Origin: Phycisphaerales bacterium
GTDB taxonomy: Bacteria; Planctomycetota; Phycisphaerae; Phycisphaerales; UBA1924
Assembly (NCBI GenBank): GCA_020845755.1
Contig: JADLFE010000052.1
Span: 116,214-180,213, forward strand
Direction: 5' to 3'
DNA: 64,000 bases
A program made the position numbers and the translations under genes. A model generated the notes under the pieces. The model was not told where the DNA came from, did not search any database, and saw nothing but the letters and a program-made list of their open reading frames with translations. Shown here piece by piece: positions 1 through 8,279 of the stretch; positions within the stretch are counted from its first letter, which is position 1, and each line of letters opens with the position of its first letter.

Positions 1-160
1 GCACGACGGCGTCCTGGGCCATCTGCTGGCTGCGTTTGGCGAGCCACGTCGACCCCCCCACCACGCCGAGGCACACGAGCACGATCAGGACCACAACGCC
101 CGCGCCGACCTTGCCGGAACGGGACGCGAGAGGACGATCTTGGAAGGGATAGAACGCCAT
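1..160 (-). CDS. Small membrane-anchored protein, N-terminal part only
   Basis: The gene runs off the left edge, so only the first 53 codons are visible. The start is an ATG at 160, preceded by GGAGG nine bases upstream, a strong ribosome binding site. The protein begins MAFYPFQDRPLASRSGKVG and continues into a hydrophobic stretch at about residues 20-37 (GAGVVVLIVLVCLGVVGG), then a polar region (STWLAKRSQQMAQ). This looks like a cytoplasmic N-terminus followed by one membrane helix, with the remainder outside the window. It is divergent from ispH, with about 87 bases between the two start codons. I do not recognise the family. Confidence 0.6.
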   Translation of the reverse strand, partial: MAFYPFQDRPLASRSGKVGAGVVVLIVLVCLGVVGGSTWLAKRSQQMAQDAVV

Positions 161-247
161 CGCAGTGCCTCCAGTTCGAGCGGCGAGCGTGCGGAATGCT
201 GGGTTCGACGCCGGGCGTCGATCGCCGTGCCCAAGGGTATCGTCCCG

Positions 248-1381
248 ATGCGCCGCGTGCCTCCCCTACGATCCGGTGTGGAGCAAGTCGCCGTTGTAGC
301 CGCCGAATCTGCCGCCCCCCGCGTCCGCGTCATCCTCGCCAACCCGCGGGGATTCTGCGCCGGCGTGCGCATGGCGATCGACGTCGTTGACCAGGTCCTT
401 GACGTCATCGACGAGCGCCCGATCTATGTGTTCCACGAGATCGTCCACAACAAGCACGTCGTCGCCCGCCTGGCCGGGCGCGGCGCCGTCTTTGTCGACG
501 AACTCGACCAGGTGCCTGAGGGCAGGATCGTCGTCTTCAGCGCCCACGGCGTGTCGCCCCAGGTCCGCGAGCACGCCCGCCAGCGCAACCTCACCGCCAT
601 TGACGCCACTTGCCCGCTGGTGACCAAGGTGCACTCCGAGGCCGTCCGCTATGCCAGGCAGGGCTACCAGATCCTTCTGGTCGGCCACCGCAACCACCAG
701 GAGATCGTGGGCACGAGCGGTGAAGCGCCGGACGCGACGCAGGTCGTCGAGAGCCCGGGCGACATCGCGAGGCTCAAGATCGTCGACGACTCCAAACTCG
801 TCTATCTGACGCAGACAACCCTCTCGACCGACGACGCGGACGTCCTCATCGACGCGCTGAAGCGTGCCTTCCCGAAGATCAAGAGCCCACCCAGCGAGGA
901 CATCTGCTACGCGACGACCAACCGACAGCACGCGGTACGAGCCATCGCGCCGCAGTGCGACGCCGTCATCGTTGTGGGGAGCAAGAACTCCAGCAATTCC
1001 GTGCGCCTCACCGAGATCGCCCTCAACGTCGGCACGCCCGCGATCCTCGTCGACGACGTTTCCGAGCTCCCCGACCCGCTTCCCTGGAAAAACAAGGGCG
1101 CCACGACCAGCATCATGCTCACCGCCGGCGCCAGCGCGCCCGAGGACCTGGTCGCGGCCATCTGCCGGCGATTCGTCGACCGCTTCGGCGCCACGCTCGA
1201 GCAGTGGGACGTCGTCGATGAAGACGTGGAGTTCAACCTGCCCGCCACACTCAAACGAATGATGACGAACAAGGGCATCGACCCCGACAGTCGGCGCATC
1301 CGCGTCATCAAGACTCCCATCTCCGCCGACACCTACGGCGCCACGGCCCTCACCATCAGCGCCGGGAAAGCACGGGCATGA
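248..1381 (+). CDS. ispH: 4-hydroxy-3-methylbut-2-enyl diphosphate reductase
   Basis: IspH (LytB) performs the last step of the MEP isoprenoid pathway, reducing HMBPP to IPP and DMAPP in the cytoplasm with a [4Fe-4S] cluster. Counted from the ATG at 248, the three cluster cysteines are C37 in NPRGFCAGV, C122 in DATCPLVTKVH and C220 in EDICYATTNRQ. The substrate-binding motifs EIVHNKHVV, VGSKNSSNSVRL and TAGASAPEDLV are all present. At about 377 residues it is somewhat longer than a typical 310-320 residue IspH, partly through an N-terminal extension. A GTG at 278 is an equally possible start, since neither has a clear ribosome binding site. The stop overlaps the rlmN start (ATGA), so the two are probably translated together. 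Confidence 0.95.
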   Translation: MRRVPPLRSGVEQVAVVAAESAAPRVRVILANPRGFCAGVRMAIDVVDQVLDVIDERPIYVFHEIVHNKHVVARLAGRGAVFVDELDQVPEGRIVVFSAHGVSPQVREHARQRNLTAIDATCPLVTKVHSEAVRYARQGYQILLVGHRNHQEIVGTSGEAPDATQVVESPGDIARLKIVDDSKLVYLTQTTLSTDDADVLIDALKRAFPKIKSPPSEDICYATTNRQHAVRAIAPQCDAVIVVGSKNSSNSVRLTEIALNVGTPAILVDDVSELPDPLPWKNKGATTSIMLTAGASAPEDLVAAICRRFVDRFGATLEQWDVVDEDVEFNLPATLKRMMTNKGIDPDSRRIRVIKTPISADTYGATALTISAGKARA

Positions 1382-2607
1382 AACACCCCTCGACCCACAT
1401 CTTCGACATGACGCTGGAAGAACTGCAGGCATGGTGCGTCGAGCACCGCATGCAGAAGTTCCGGGCCGCCCAGATCATGGAGTGGGTCTACGAAAAGGGC
1501 GTCGCGGATCCCGGCGCGATGAGCAACCTTTCGAAACTCGACCGCGAAACCCTCGCGGCGCACATGACCTTCCTCTCCGGCACGATCGTCAGGCGTCAGT
1601 CGGCGACGGACGGCGTGGAGAAACTGCTCATCGAGTGGAACGACAGCGAGAAGAGCGGGACAGCGACGCGTCAAGACAGCGAAACAACCAGACAGCCAGA
1701 CAGCGAAACATGGGGGAGTGAAGAGAAGACCGCGTTGAACGTGCTTGGTGCGGCCGCGGGCGATCCCTCGCGACAGACCGAGTGCGTCATGATCCCGGCC
1801 GAAGATCGACGCACCGCGTGCATCAGTTCGCAGATCGGCTGCCCGGTCGGCTGTCGTTTCTGCGCCTCTGGGCTGGGCGGGCTCGACGGCAATCTCTCTG
1901 CCGGGCGCATCGTCGAGCAGGTGTGGCTCCTCCAGAAACTGATGCGCGACGAAGGAGCGTCCTCCTCTCCCGCCGCGCCGGCGATACCAGCCCGAAAGCC
2001 GCCGCGGATCTCCAACATTGTCTTCATGGGGATGGGCGAACCGCTCGCGAATTTCGGCGCCGTCACCCGCGCGATCCGCATCATGAACTCGGCGTGGGGC
2101 TTCAACATCTCGGCCCGCAAGATCACGATCTCCACCGTCGGCCTGCCGCAGGCCATCGAGCGACTCGCCACCGACTTTGACCTCCCCGTCACGCTCGCGC
2201 TCTCGCTCCACGCCCCCAACGACCAGATCCGTCGCTCACTCATCCCGTGGGCCAACTACACCACGATCACCGACCTGCTGGCCTCGTGCCAGAAATGGTT
2301 CGAGAAAACCGGGCGTGAGATCACGCTGGAGTACACGCTGCTCCGCGGCGTGAACGACCGCCCCGAGCACGCCGCGGAACTGGCGGCGCTCGCCAAGAGC
2401 CTCCGCGCCAACATCAACCTCATCCGCTACAACGAGGTTGAGGGCCTTCCGTTCAAGCGGCCGCTCGACGATCAGGTGCGTGATTTCCAGGAACTCCTGC
2501 GAGCCCGCGGCATCAACAGCCACATCCGCGCAAGCCGCGGACGCGACATCAAGGCCGCGTGCGGGCAACTGCGCCATGAAGCCGCCGGCGCCGGAGAGCG
2601 GGCGTGA
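1378..2607 (+). CDS. rlmN: Dual-specificity RNA methyltransferase RlmN (23S rRNA A2503 / tRNA A37)
   Basis: RlmN is a radical-SAM enzyme that adds a C2 methyl to A2503 of 23S rRNA and A37 of some tRNAs. The radical-SAM cysteines are C155, C159 and C162 (CPVGCRFC). The catalytic Cys pair of the family is present as C148 (TACISSQ) and C395 (KAACGQL). GMGEPLANF and SLHAPND are also family motifs. The start overlaps the ispH stop by ATGA, and the stop overlaps the next gene. The oddity is an extra segment of about 45 residues at positions 90-134, rich in Asp, Ser, Thr, Arg and Gln, encoded by short repeated words (AGACAGC, GCGAAAC). A smaller Ala/Pro-rich insert lies near residue 195. Since the frame stays open, the protein is probably functional. 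Confidence 0.95.
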   Translation: MKHPSTHIFDMTLEELQAWCVEHRMQKFRAAQIMEWVYEKGVADPGAMSNLSKLDRETLAAHMTFLSGTIVRRQSATDGVEKLLIEWNDSEKSGTATRQDSETTRQPDSETWGSEEKTALNVLGAAAGDPSRQTECVMIPAEDRRTACISSQIGCPVGCRFCASGLGGLDGNLSAGRIVEQVWLLQKLMRDEGASSSPAAPAIPARKPPRISNIVFMGMGEPLANFGAVTRAIRIMNSAWGFNISARKITISTVGLPQAIERLATDFDLPVTLALSLHAPNDQIRRSLIPWANYTTITDLLASCQKWFEKTGREITLEYTLLRGVNDRPEHAAELAALAKSLRANINLIRYNEVEGLPFKRPLDDQVRDFQELLRARGINSHIRASRGRDIKAACGQLRHEAAGAGERA

Positions 2608-3413
2608 ATCTCGCCCAGGCCGCCGCCCCTTCGTGGAGCGAGGCCTTCTCGCCTTTCGGCCTGTTTCACGCCGGCGTGCTGGTTGTCGGCGCGATCTGCA
2701 TTACGGCGCCGGTCATCCTCGGCCTGCGCTGGCGCGGCCCGGGTGTGGTCGGGCGCGACAACGACGGCCACACGCCCCTGAAATCTCGTGAAGAAACGCT
2801 CCGCGCCTGTGTGGGCTGGCTCACCCTGATCACCCAGGCCCTCATGCTCATCTACTACATCCGCCCCTCGCGTTTCGTGCTCGCCGAGAGCCTGCCGCTG
2901 CATATCTGCGACCTCGCGGGCTGGATCGGCGGCGCGGCCCTCGTCACGCAACGGCGCTGGCTCCGCACGCTCGGGTTTTACTGGGGTTTCGGCCTCTGTA
3001 CACAGGCTTTCTTCACGCCCATCGTCACCCAGGGTTTCGGGCACATCAAGTTCTGGCTCTACTGGATCAACCATGTGCAGATCGTCGGCTGCGCCGTCTA
3101 CGACCTCGTTGTCCTGCGCTATCGCCCCGCGTGGCGCGACTGTTTCTCCGCGGCGTGGCGGACGTTCGTCTACGCGATCGTGCTGATGATGCCGTTCAAC
3201 TGGTGGCTCGGAACCAACTACGCCTACTCCGGCCCCAGCCAGCCCGACTCAACGACGATCCTCGACGCGCTCGGACCATGGCCGCTGCGCGTGGTGTGGA
3301 TCATCCTCCTGGCGGCGACGGTTTTTGTGCTTGTCACGGTCCCGTGGCGGCTCGTGCGGCGCCTCGGCGTTCGGGCGGGCGGTGTCGGCGGTGAGCCCCC
3401 GAGGGCTGATTGA
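2604..3413 (+). CDS. TIGR02206/YwaF-like integral membrane protein
   Basis: A protein of 269 residues with about six or seven hydrophobic helices. The central block has PLHICDLAGW, FYWGFGL, TQAFFTPIVT, a WINHVQI segment and PFNWWLGTNYAY, the pattern I associate with the YwaF (TIGR02206) family. Members are integral membrane proteins of unknown function. The start is a GTG whose last two bases form part of the rlmN stop (GTGA), giving a tight ispH-rlmN-ywaF-like chain. That suggests co-transcription but not a shared pathway. The C-terminal tail after the last helix is short and basic. The family assignment is from memory of the motif layout. Confidence 0.75.
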   Translation: MNLAQAAAPSWSEAFSPFGLFHAGVLVVGAICITAPVILGLRWRGPGVVGRDNDGHTPLKSREETLRACVGWLTLITQALMLIYYIRPSRFVLAESLPLHICDLAGWIGGAALVTQRRWLRTLGFYWGFGLCTQAFFTPIVTQGFGHIKFWLYWINHVQIVGCAVYDLVVLRYRPAWRDCFSAAWRTFVYAIVLMMPFNWWLGTNYAYSGPSQPDSTTILDALGPWPLRVVWIILLAATVFVLVTVPWRLVRRLGVRAGGVGGEPPRAD

Positions 3414-3468
3414 TGCGTCCGGTACACCGCACGATCGGCTCATGGACGAGTGCGGCATACGTGATCAC

Positions 3469-3867
3469 TTAGGATCGCTGACCGCGGGCCTCCGTCGCCC
3501 CGGCGCACTGGGCGCAGGTCCCGAAGAGTGTGATCTCGTGATCACGGACCTTGAACCCCGGCGGGGCAAACGTCGCCACACTCCCCATGCACCCGGCGAT
3601 ATCGAATACCTTGCCGCACTCATCACAGCGGAAGTGATGATGATGACCGATGTGGGCGGCCTCAAAGCGCGGCGGCTCGCCGGGGATGTGCACGCAGACC
3701 GCATCGCCCGCGTCGGTCAGCATCTTCAGTGTGCGATAGATCGTTGCCAGGTTGATCGACCTCACGCGGGCGCGCGACAATCCCAGCAGTTCCTGTGGCG
3801 TGAGCGGCCTGCCCGCCTGGCGCAGCGTTTCTTCGATCGCGGTTCTCTGCGGGGTACGGCGCTCCAT
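3469..3867 (-). CDS. Fur-family metal-responsive repressor
   Basis: A complete Fur-family regulator of 132 residues. The N-terminal winged helix contains RTPQRTAIEETL, LTPQELL and the recognition region INLATIYRTLKMLTDAG. The dimerisation/metal half has HIGHHHHFRCDECGKVF followed by a second pair, CAQC, near the C-terminus. Two Cys-x2-Cys pairs are the structural zinc site and the His cluster is the sensory metal site. Whether it is Fur, Zur or PerR cannot be decided from this sequence alone. The start at 3867 (MERRTPQRTA) matches the normal family N-terminus; an upstream extension in frame looks spurious. It is convergent with the YwaF-like gene and divergent from the HTH gene starting near 4103. 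Confidence 0.9.
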   Translation of the reverse strand: MERRTPQRTAIEETLRQAGRPLTPQELLGLSRARVRSINLATIYRTLKMLTDAGDAVCVHIPGEPPRFEAAHIGHHHHFRCDECGKVFDIAGCMGSVATFAPPGFKVRDHEITLFGTCAQCAGATEARGQRS

Positions 3868-4089
3868 TGCTGGAAGCGTACGCGGTCGGGGGGGCGGGTA
3901 AGGGCGGTCCCGCCTCGGCGCGGAGGGCCAGGCGGCTGTCGCACCGCGTCCATCGGGCGACCGGGCGTCGCAGCCGAACTTCTCCCACGGCAGGACCACG
4001 CCGCGCGATCTTCGCACTCCTTCCGGCGGGCGTGACAACACGGTGTCGGAGTTGCAGCGAACTTGGTTTCGCCACGGCGGGGTTTCTGC

Positions 4090-4103
4090 TATAACATGCT
4101 TCG
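4090..4103 (+). promoter_or_regulatory. Probable -10 box (TATAAC) of a leaderless gene
   Basis: TATAAC at 4090-4095 ends seven bases before the in-frame GTG at 4103. Transcription starting the usual six to eight bases after the -10 box would begin on or next to that GTG. No Shine-Dalgarno sequence precedes it. A weak -35-like TTTCGC at 4067-4072 gives 17-base spacing. Confidence 0.4.
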
Positions 4104-4591
4104 TGGAAGGCACCGAACTCCATGAACGTCTCCTGGCCGCCGCGGGCGATCGCTCGTTCCGGCACATCGGTGAATTGACCAACACGAACCCGGAAACGGT
4201 GCGACGCTACATGTCCGGGCAGGCGCCCAGCGCCGAGTTTCTCGCGGAGTTCTGCGTTGCGTTCGGCGTGAGCAGCGAGTGGCTGCTTCTCGGGCGAGGT
4301 CCGATGCGTGCCACGGAGGTGAAGGGGCACATGCTCCGCCACGCCGACCCATCGGAACTCCTTGCGGCGATGGCGAGCACGCTCGAAAAACTGATCGACC
4401 GCGTGGACCGACTTGATCGATTTGTGCAGACGCTCGAGACGCGTGTGCGGGCCAAGGCCCTGCCGATCTCGCCGGGCGTAAACGGAGTACGGAGCCATGA
4501 GCCAGCAGCGGCCGCCGATGATTCCGCCCAGGACCGGGCCCGACGCATCGGCATCGCTGTCACCCAGCGATCACGTCAGGATGCTGGTTGA
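4103..4591 (+). CDS. HTH (lambda-repressor-like) DNA-binding protein with coiled coil
   Basis: About 162 residues. The N-terminal 65 residues form an HTH resembling phage-repressor or Cro/C1 folds: HERLLAAAGDRS, HIGELTNTNPETVRRYMSG, then FLAEFCVAFGVSSEWLLLG, where the last motif is common in XRE regulators. Residues about 90-115 (LEKLIDRVDRLDRFVQTLETRV) form a heptad-like coiled coil for oligomerisation. The start at GTG 4103 is preferred because a -10 box lies immediately upstream; an earlier GTG at 4043 would also be in frame. The 3' end overlaps the next gene out of frame by 95 bases. No phage or transposon genes flank it, so it is more likely a chromosomal regulator of unknown target. Confidence 0.65.
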   Translation: MEGTELHERLLAAAGDRSFRHIGELTNTNPETVRRYMSGQAPSAEFLAEFCVAFGVSSEWLLLGRGPMRATEVKGHMLRHADPSELLAAMASTLEKLIDRVDRLDRFVQTLETRVRAKALPISPGVNGVRSHEPAAAADDSAQDRARRIGIAVTQRSRQDAG

Positions 4592-4904
4592 ACTGCTGCG
4601 TCCCGCGACGCCGGAACTGGCGCGGCGCTGGCTGGCGGCGTTGTTGCTCGTGCCGGAAAGCGAGCGTGCCGGGGTTGTGGCGGCCGTCGAGCGACAGATC
4701 ATTGCGACCTATGAACATGCGCCCCACGGGGGTTCCAACGCTCACGAGATGGATCTCGTACATCCAGCGGTCGCGCATGGGGACTATGTTGAGCAGGTTG
4801 TGGTGACCTACGCGGCAATGCCGTCATCCTCGACGGACGCTTCCGCGTCGACTCAAAAGTCCGGCAAGCGCGCGGCTCAAAGGCGAGCCCAAACGCGCGC
4901 GTAA
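4497..4904 (+). CDS. Conserved-looking small hypothetical protein
   Basis: 135 residues from the ATG at 4497, which has GGAG motifs just upstream (one at nine-base spacing). The middle (HVRMLVELLRPATPELARRW, then LLVPESERAGVVAAVERQI) is helical and ordered. The ends are low-complexity, with an N-terminal Pro/Ser stretch and a C-terminal Ser/Thr/Ala then basic tail (KRAAQRRAQTR). I do not recognise a family. It starts inside the preceding HTH gene and is presumably co-transcribed with it. If the overlap is not real, the ATG at 4581 is an alternative start that leaves only an 11-base overlap. Confidence 0.5.
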   Translation: MSQQRPPMIPPRTGPDASASLSPSDHVRMLVELLRPATPELARRWLAALLLVPESERAGVVAAVERQIIATYEHAPHGGSNAHEMDLVHPAVAHGDYVEQVVVTYAAMPSSSTDASASTQKSGKRAAQRRAQTRA

Positions 4905-4919
4905 TCCGCGTCGGACGGC

Positions 4920-6221
4920 GTGCCGAGGGCGGATAATCCGCACGATCCGCCCCTTCCATGCTCTCGCGAAAACTCGCCGCAACCCTCCCTAGCCTTGCCC
5001 GCCCCCAAGGCCGATACCCCTTGGGACCGCGCAAACGCCCGGGAAATAGACCGCCCAGTGTTCATCGCCCAAGCCCATTCCTTCACGCAGCAGGCACGCC
5101 TAGCGATCACCCTGGCCTGGGTCGCCGGCTACACCAACATCGTCGCGCTCATCTCCTGCGGCACGGTCACCAGCCACGTCACCGGCAACGCCAGCAACCT
5201 CGGACGCCACGTCGTTGAAGGTCACTGGTGGCCTGCGGCGTTCATGCTCTTCGTGCTCGCCATGTTCTTTGCGGGCGCGTGCGTCTCGGCGATCCTCACC
5301 GAATCGGGCTGGCGTCGAGGCTCAGAGTCCATTTACGTCCTGCCGTCCCTGGCTCAGGCGATCCTGCTCACCGCCTTTGCCGTCGGGCTTGAGTTCCGCG
5401 AGCCCAATCAGACTCCGTCGATGCTGGGTGTGTGGTGGCTCACGGGCCTGGCCTCCATGGCGATGGGCATCCAGAACGCGACGATCACGCGCATCTCCAG
5501 CGGGGTGGTGCGCACCACGCACCTCACCGGCGTGCTCACCGACCTTGGCACCGAGACCGTGCAGTTTGTCTACTGGCTGAGCGATCGCCGGCGCTCCAGC
5601 CCCCCGCTCTCGCCGCGGTCGCTCTTCCGCTCCGCGCGCACGCACCCCAGCGCGACGCGCCTGGCACTGCTGGCTTCCATCATCGGGTCGTTCATGCTCG
5701 GGGCGGGCCTGGGCACGCTCGCGATCGATCATTTCACCAAGTGGTCCATGGTCCCGCCCGTGCTCTTCCTCTTCTGGATCATCTGGCAGGACATCCACAT
5801 TCCCATCTGCGAGATCGAGGCCTCGGGCGAATACGGCGGCGAGGGGGTCAAACTCCCCGCGGGCATGGCCGTGTATCACCTCCGGCGCGACAAGGAACGC
5901 ACCGGAGACACGCACCGCCTTCCCAATCTCCTGCGATGGTGCGCGCGATTGCCCGCCGGCGTCCGCGTGCTCGTGCTCGACCTCAGCGAACTCACGCGGT
6001 TTGATTCCGACGCCGCATGGGAGTTGCGTGCGCTGGTCAAGCAGGCCCAGGGGCGCGGGCGGCAGGTGCTCTTTGCCGGCATGTCCGGCCCGCAATACAA
6101 CGCCCTCCGCTCCGGAGGCGCGTCCGACGTCCTGGACCCCAACAACGTGTGCCCGGATATCGAATTGGCGATCGCTCGCGCGATCATGCTCCTGGATCAC
6201 CCGCCGGCCCGCGCGGGCTGA
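4920..6221 (+). CDS. DUF1275 (YoaK-type) membrane protein fused to a C-terminal STAS domain
   Basis: 433 residues from the GTG at 4920; a GTG at 5058 (VFIAQAHSFTQQ) is a credible alternative that removes a Pro-rich leader. Residues about 55-290 are a DUF1275 membrane domain, with WVAGYTNIVALISCGTVTSH, VTGNASNLG, GIQNATITRISSG and TTHLTGVLTDLG. Residues about 295-430 are soluble and end in a STAS/anti-anti-sigma-like fold, with the characteristic strand-helix RVLVLDLSELTRFDSDAAWEL followed by GRQVLFAGMSGPQ. STAS domains regulate transporters and sigma-factor partners. The gene is convergent with, and only 12 bases from, a SulP transporter that also ends in a STAS domain, which suggests a shared anion-transport theme. 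Confidence 0.8.
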   Translation: MPRADNPHDPPLPCSRENSPQPSLALPAPKADTPWDRANAREIDRPVFIAQAHSFTQQARLAITLAWVAGYTNIVALISCGTVTSHVTGNASNLGRHVVEGHWWPAAFMLFVLAMFFAGACVSAILTESGWRRGSESIYVLPSLAQAILLTAFAVGLEFREPNQTPSMLGVWWLTGLASMAMGIQNATITRISSGVVRTTHLTGVLTDLGTETVQFVYWLSDRRRSSPPLSPRSLFRSARTHPSATRLALLASIIGSFMLGAGLGTLAIDHFTKWSMVPPVLFLFWIIWQDIHIPICEIEASGEYGGEGVKLPAGMAVYHLRRDKERTGDTHRLPNLLRWCARLPAGVRVLVLDLSELTRFDSDAAWELRALVKQAQGRGRQVLFAGMSGPQYNALRSGGASDVLDPNNVCPDIELAIARAIMLLDHPPARAG

Positions 6222-6233
6222 CGCACGCGGCGT

Positions 6234-8045
6234 CTACGACTTCCCGCCGTTCACGATCTCCCGCGCGCGTCCGAGCGCGTCGTCCAGGTTCTCGTGGATG
6301 TTCTCCAGCCCGATCTCGTTGTCCATCCCGGCCTTCACCATCTCGAACATCGGGTGCGCGTGTACGCCGCCCAGGAGCAGCCGCGTTCCGTGCTTCACGC
6401 ACCTGCGATGGAACTCGCGCAGCGCGTTCAGTCCCGTCGCGTCGATGTGTGGCACATACCGCATCCGCAGGATCACCACGCGCGGCGGCTTCTCGATCTG
6501 GTCCAGCGCATCACGCAGGTTGTTCGCCACGCCGAAGAAGAACGGCCCGTTGATCTCGTAGACCTCCACGCCACGGGGGACACGCCTGTCGCGCACCGCG
6601 CCGGGGTCCTTGGGGTCCACCTTCTCCGTCTCCTGGCCTTCCTCGATCTCCTCGTTCAGGCCCGTCACTGTCGTCACCTGCGCCATCCGGCGCATGAACA
6701 GGATCGACGAGAGCAGGATCCCCGTGCCCACCGCGATCGTCAGGTCAAACAACACCGTCAGCCCGAACGTTGTCAGGAGCACCAGCACGTCCGGGCGCGG
6801 CGCCCGGAGCAGCGATCGGAAATGCTCGAGTTCGCTCACCTTCCACGCGACCATCACCAGGATCGCCGCCAGGGATGCGAGCGGGACGGCCTTGGCGAGC
6901 GGCGCCAGCGCCAGCATGAACAGCAGCACGAACACCGCGTGGAGCACCCCCGACACCGGAGTCTTGGCGCCGCTGCGGATGTTGGCAGCCGTCCTCGCGA
7001 TCGCGCCCGTCGCGGGCAGTCCGAAGAACGTCACACTCGCGAGGTTCGCCACGCCCTGCGCGATCAATTCCTGGTCGGAGCGATGGCGATAGCCGGTCAT
7101 CCCGTCGGCCACGACCGCCGACAGCAGGCTCTCGATCGCTCCAAGGAACGCGATCGCCGACGCCGACGGCATCAACTCGCGGATCATCGACATGGAGATG
7201 GGCGGGAAGTGCGGCGCGGGCAGGTTGCTGGGAATCCCGCCGAAGCGTGTGCCGACGGTCTCGACCAGAGGGCGTGCGTGCACGCCGTCGAACAGCACCG
7301 TCGTGGTTGACCAGCCCATGAACTTGACGAGCAGCGCGCTCAGCCCGACCGCGACAATCGCGCCCGGCACACGCGGCGCCACCCGGCGAAGCGCCGACAG
7401 GATCACGAGCGACCCGAGCCCGATGCCCAGCGAGTGCCAACTCACCGTGCCGTGAAACTCCCAGAACATCATCAGTTTATCGATGAAATCCGCCGGGATC
7501 GTCGCGGGTTTCCCTTCCGACGTCAGGATCGTAAGCCCGAAGAAGTCCTTGATCTGCGACGCGAGGATCACGGTGCCGATCCCCGCGGTGAAGCCCGCCG
7601 TCACGGGATACGGCACAAACTTGATCACGCCGCCGAACCGGAACACGCCCAGCAGGATCAGGATCACGCCCGCCATGCACGTCGCGATCACGAGCCCTTC
7701 ATAGCCGTGCGTCGCGCAGATGCTGAATACCAGCGGCATGAACGCCGCCGTCGGCCCGCCGATCTGGAACCGCGACCCGCCCAGCCCGGAGATGATCGCC
7801 CCCGCGATCACCGCCGTGAACAGCCCCATCGCGGGCGGCGTGAGCCACGGGTGCAACGCCGCGAGCTGCTCTGCGATGCTCTGCGGGATGCTCGCGATCC
7901 CCAGCGCCATCGCCAGTGGAAGCGCGATCACCGCCACCGTGATACCCGCACCGACATCCGAAAGGAATGGTCGAAACCCATAACCGTCGCGCAGCGATGT
8001 CACGATTTGGGGCGTGAAGTGCGCTTTCCATGTTGACTTTGGCAC
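6234..8045 (-). CDS. SulP-family anion (sulfate/bicarbonate) transporter with STAS domain
   Basis: 603 residues. The N-terminal half is a SulP (SLC26-type) permease: DVGAGITVAVIALPLAMALG, then QIGGPTAAFMPLV, GVFRFGGVIKFVPYPVTAGFTAGIG and further helices to about residue 455. The C-terminal part from about residue 485 is a cytoplasmic STAS domain (VEVYEINGPFFFGVANNL, then RVVILRMRYVPHIDATGLNAL). The family imports sulfate, bicarbonate or other oxyanions, often Na+ or H+ coupled; the substrate is not visible from motifs. The start is a GTG at 8045 with GGAGG four bases upstream. It is convergent with the DUF1275-STAS gene. Confidence 0.9.
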   Translation of the reverse strand: MPKSTWKAHFTPQIVTSLRDGYGFRPFLSDVGAGITVAVIALPLAMALGIASIPQSIAEQLAALHPWLTPPAMGLFTAVIAGAIISGLGGSRFQIGGPTAAFMPLVFSICATHGYEGLVIATCMAGVILILLGVFRFGGVIKFVPYPVTAGFTAGIGTVILASQIKDFFGLTILTSEGKPATIPADFIDKLMMFWEFHGTVSWHSLGIGLGSLVILSALRRVAPRVPGAIVAVGLSALLVKFMGWSTTTVLFDGVHARPLVETVGTRFGGIPSNLPAPHFPPISMSMIRELMPSASAIAFLGAIESLLSAVVADGMTGYRHRSDQELIAQGVANLASVTFFGLPATGAIARTAANIRSGAKTPVSGVLHAVFVLLFMLALAPLAKAVPLASLAAILVMVAWKVSELEHFRSLLRAPRPDVLVLLTTFGLTVLFDLTIAVGTGILLSSILFMRRMAQVTTVTGLNEEIEEGQETEKVDPKDPGAVRDRRVPRGVEVYEINGPFFFGVANNLRDALDQIEKPPRVVILRMRYVPHIDATGLNALREFHRRCVKHGTRLLLGGVHAHPMFEMVKAGMDNEIGLENIHENLDDALGRAREIVNGGKS

Positions 8046-8279
8046 GTGGCCTCCGTGCCCGCGCCCGGGCGGCCCATGGTACGGCCCGCCGTCGCCAACT
8101 GTCGAGTTTTTACGCTGTTTGCTCGTTCCTCCCGAGCAAGCGCCATCATCCGGCGCGCGTGCCGCCTTTGCCTCCCTTCCAAACTACGGCAAATTCGACC
8201 CATTCGCCGATCTTGATACACCCCCGCGTCGCGGCAACGCTGTCGCTCCGCGCCGGCCTCGCTCCGCGTCCCGCACCCC

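Noticed and set aside
266..1432. 388-residue open frame opposite ispH
   Set aside because: Shadow of a certain gene; composition is Asp/Gly/Val-rich and no motif is present.
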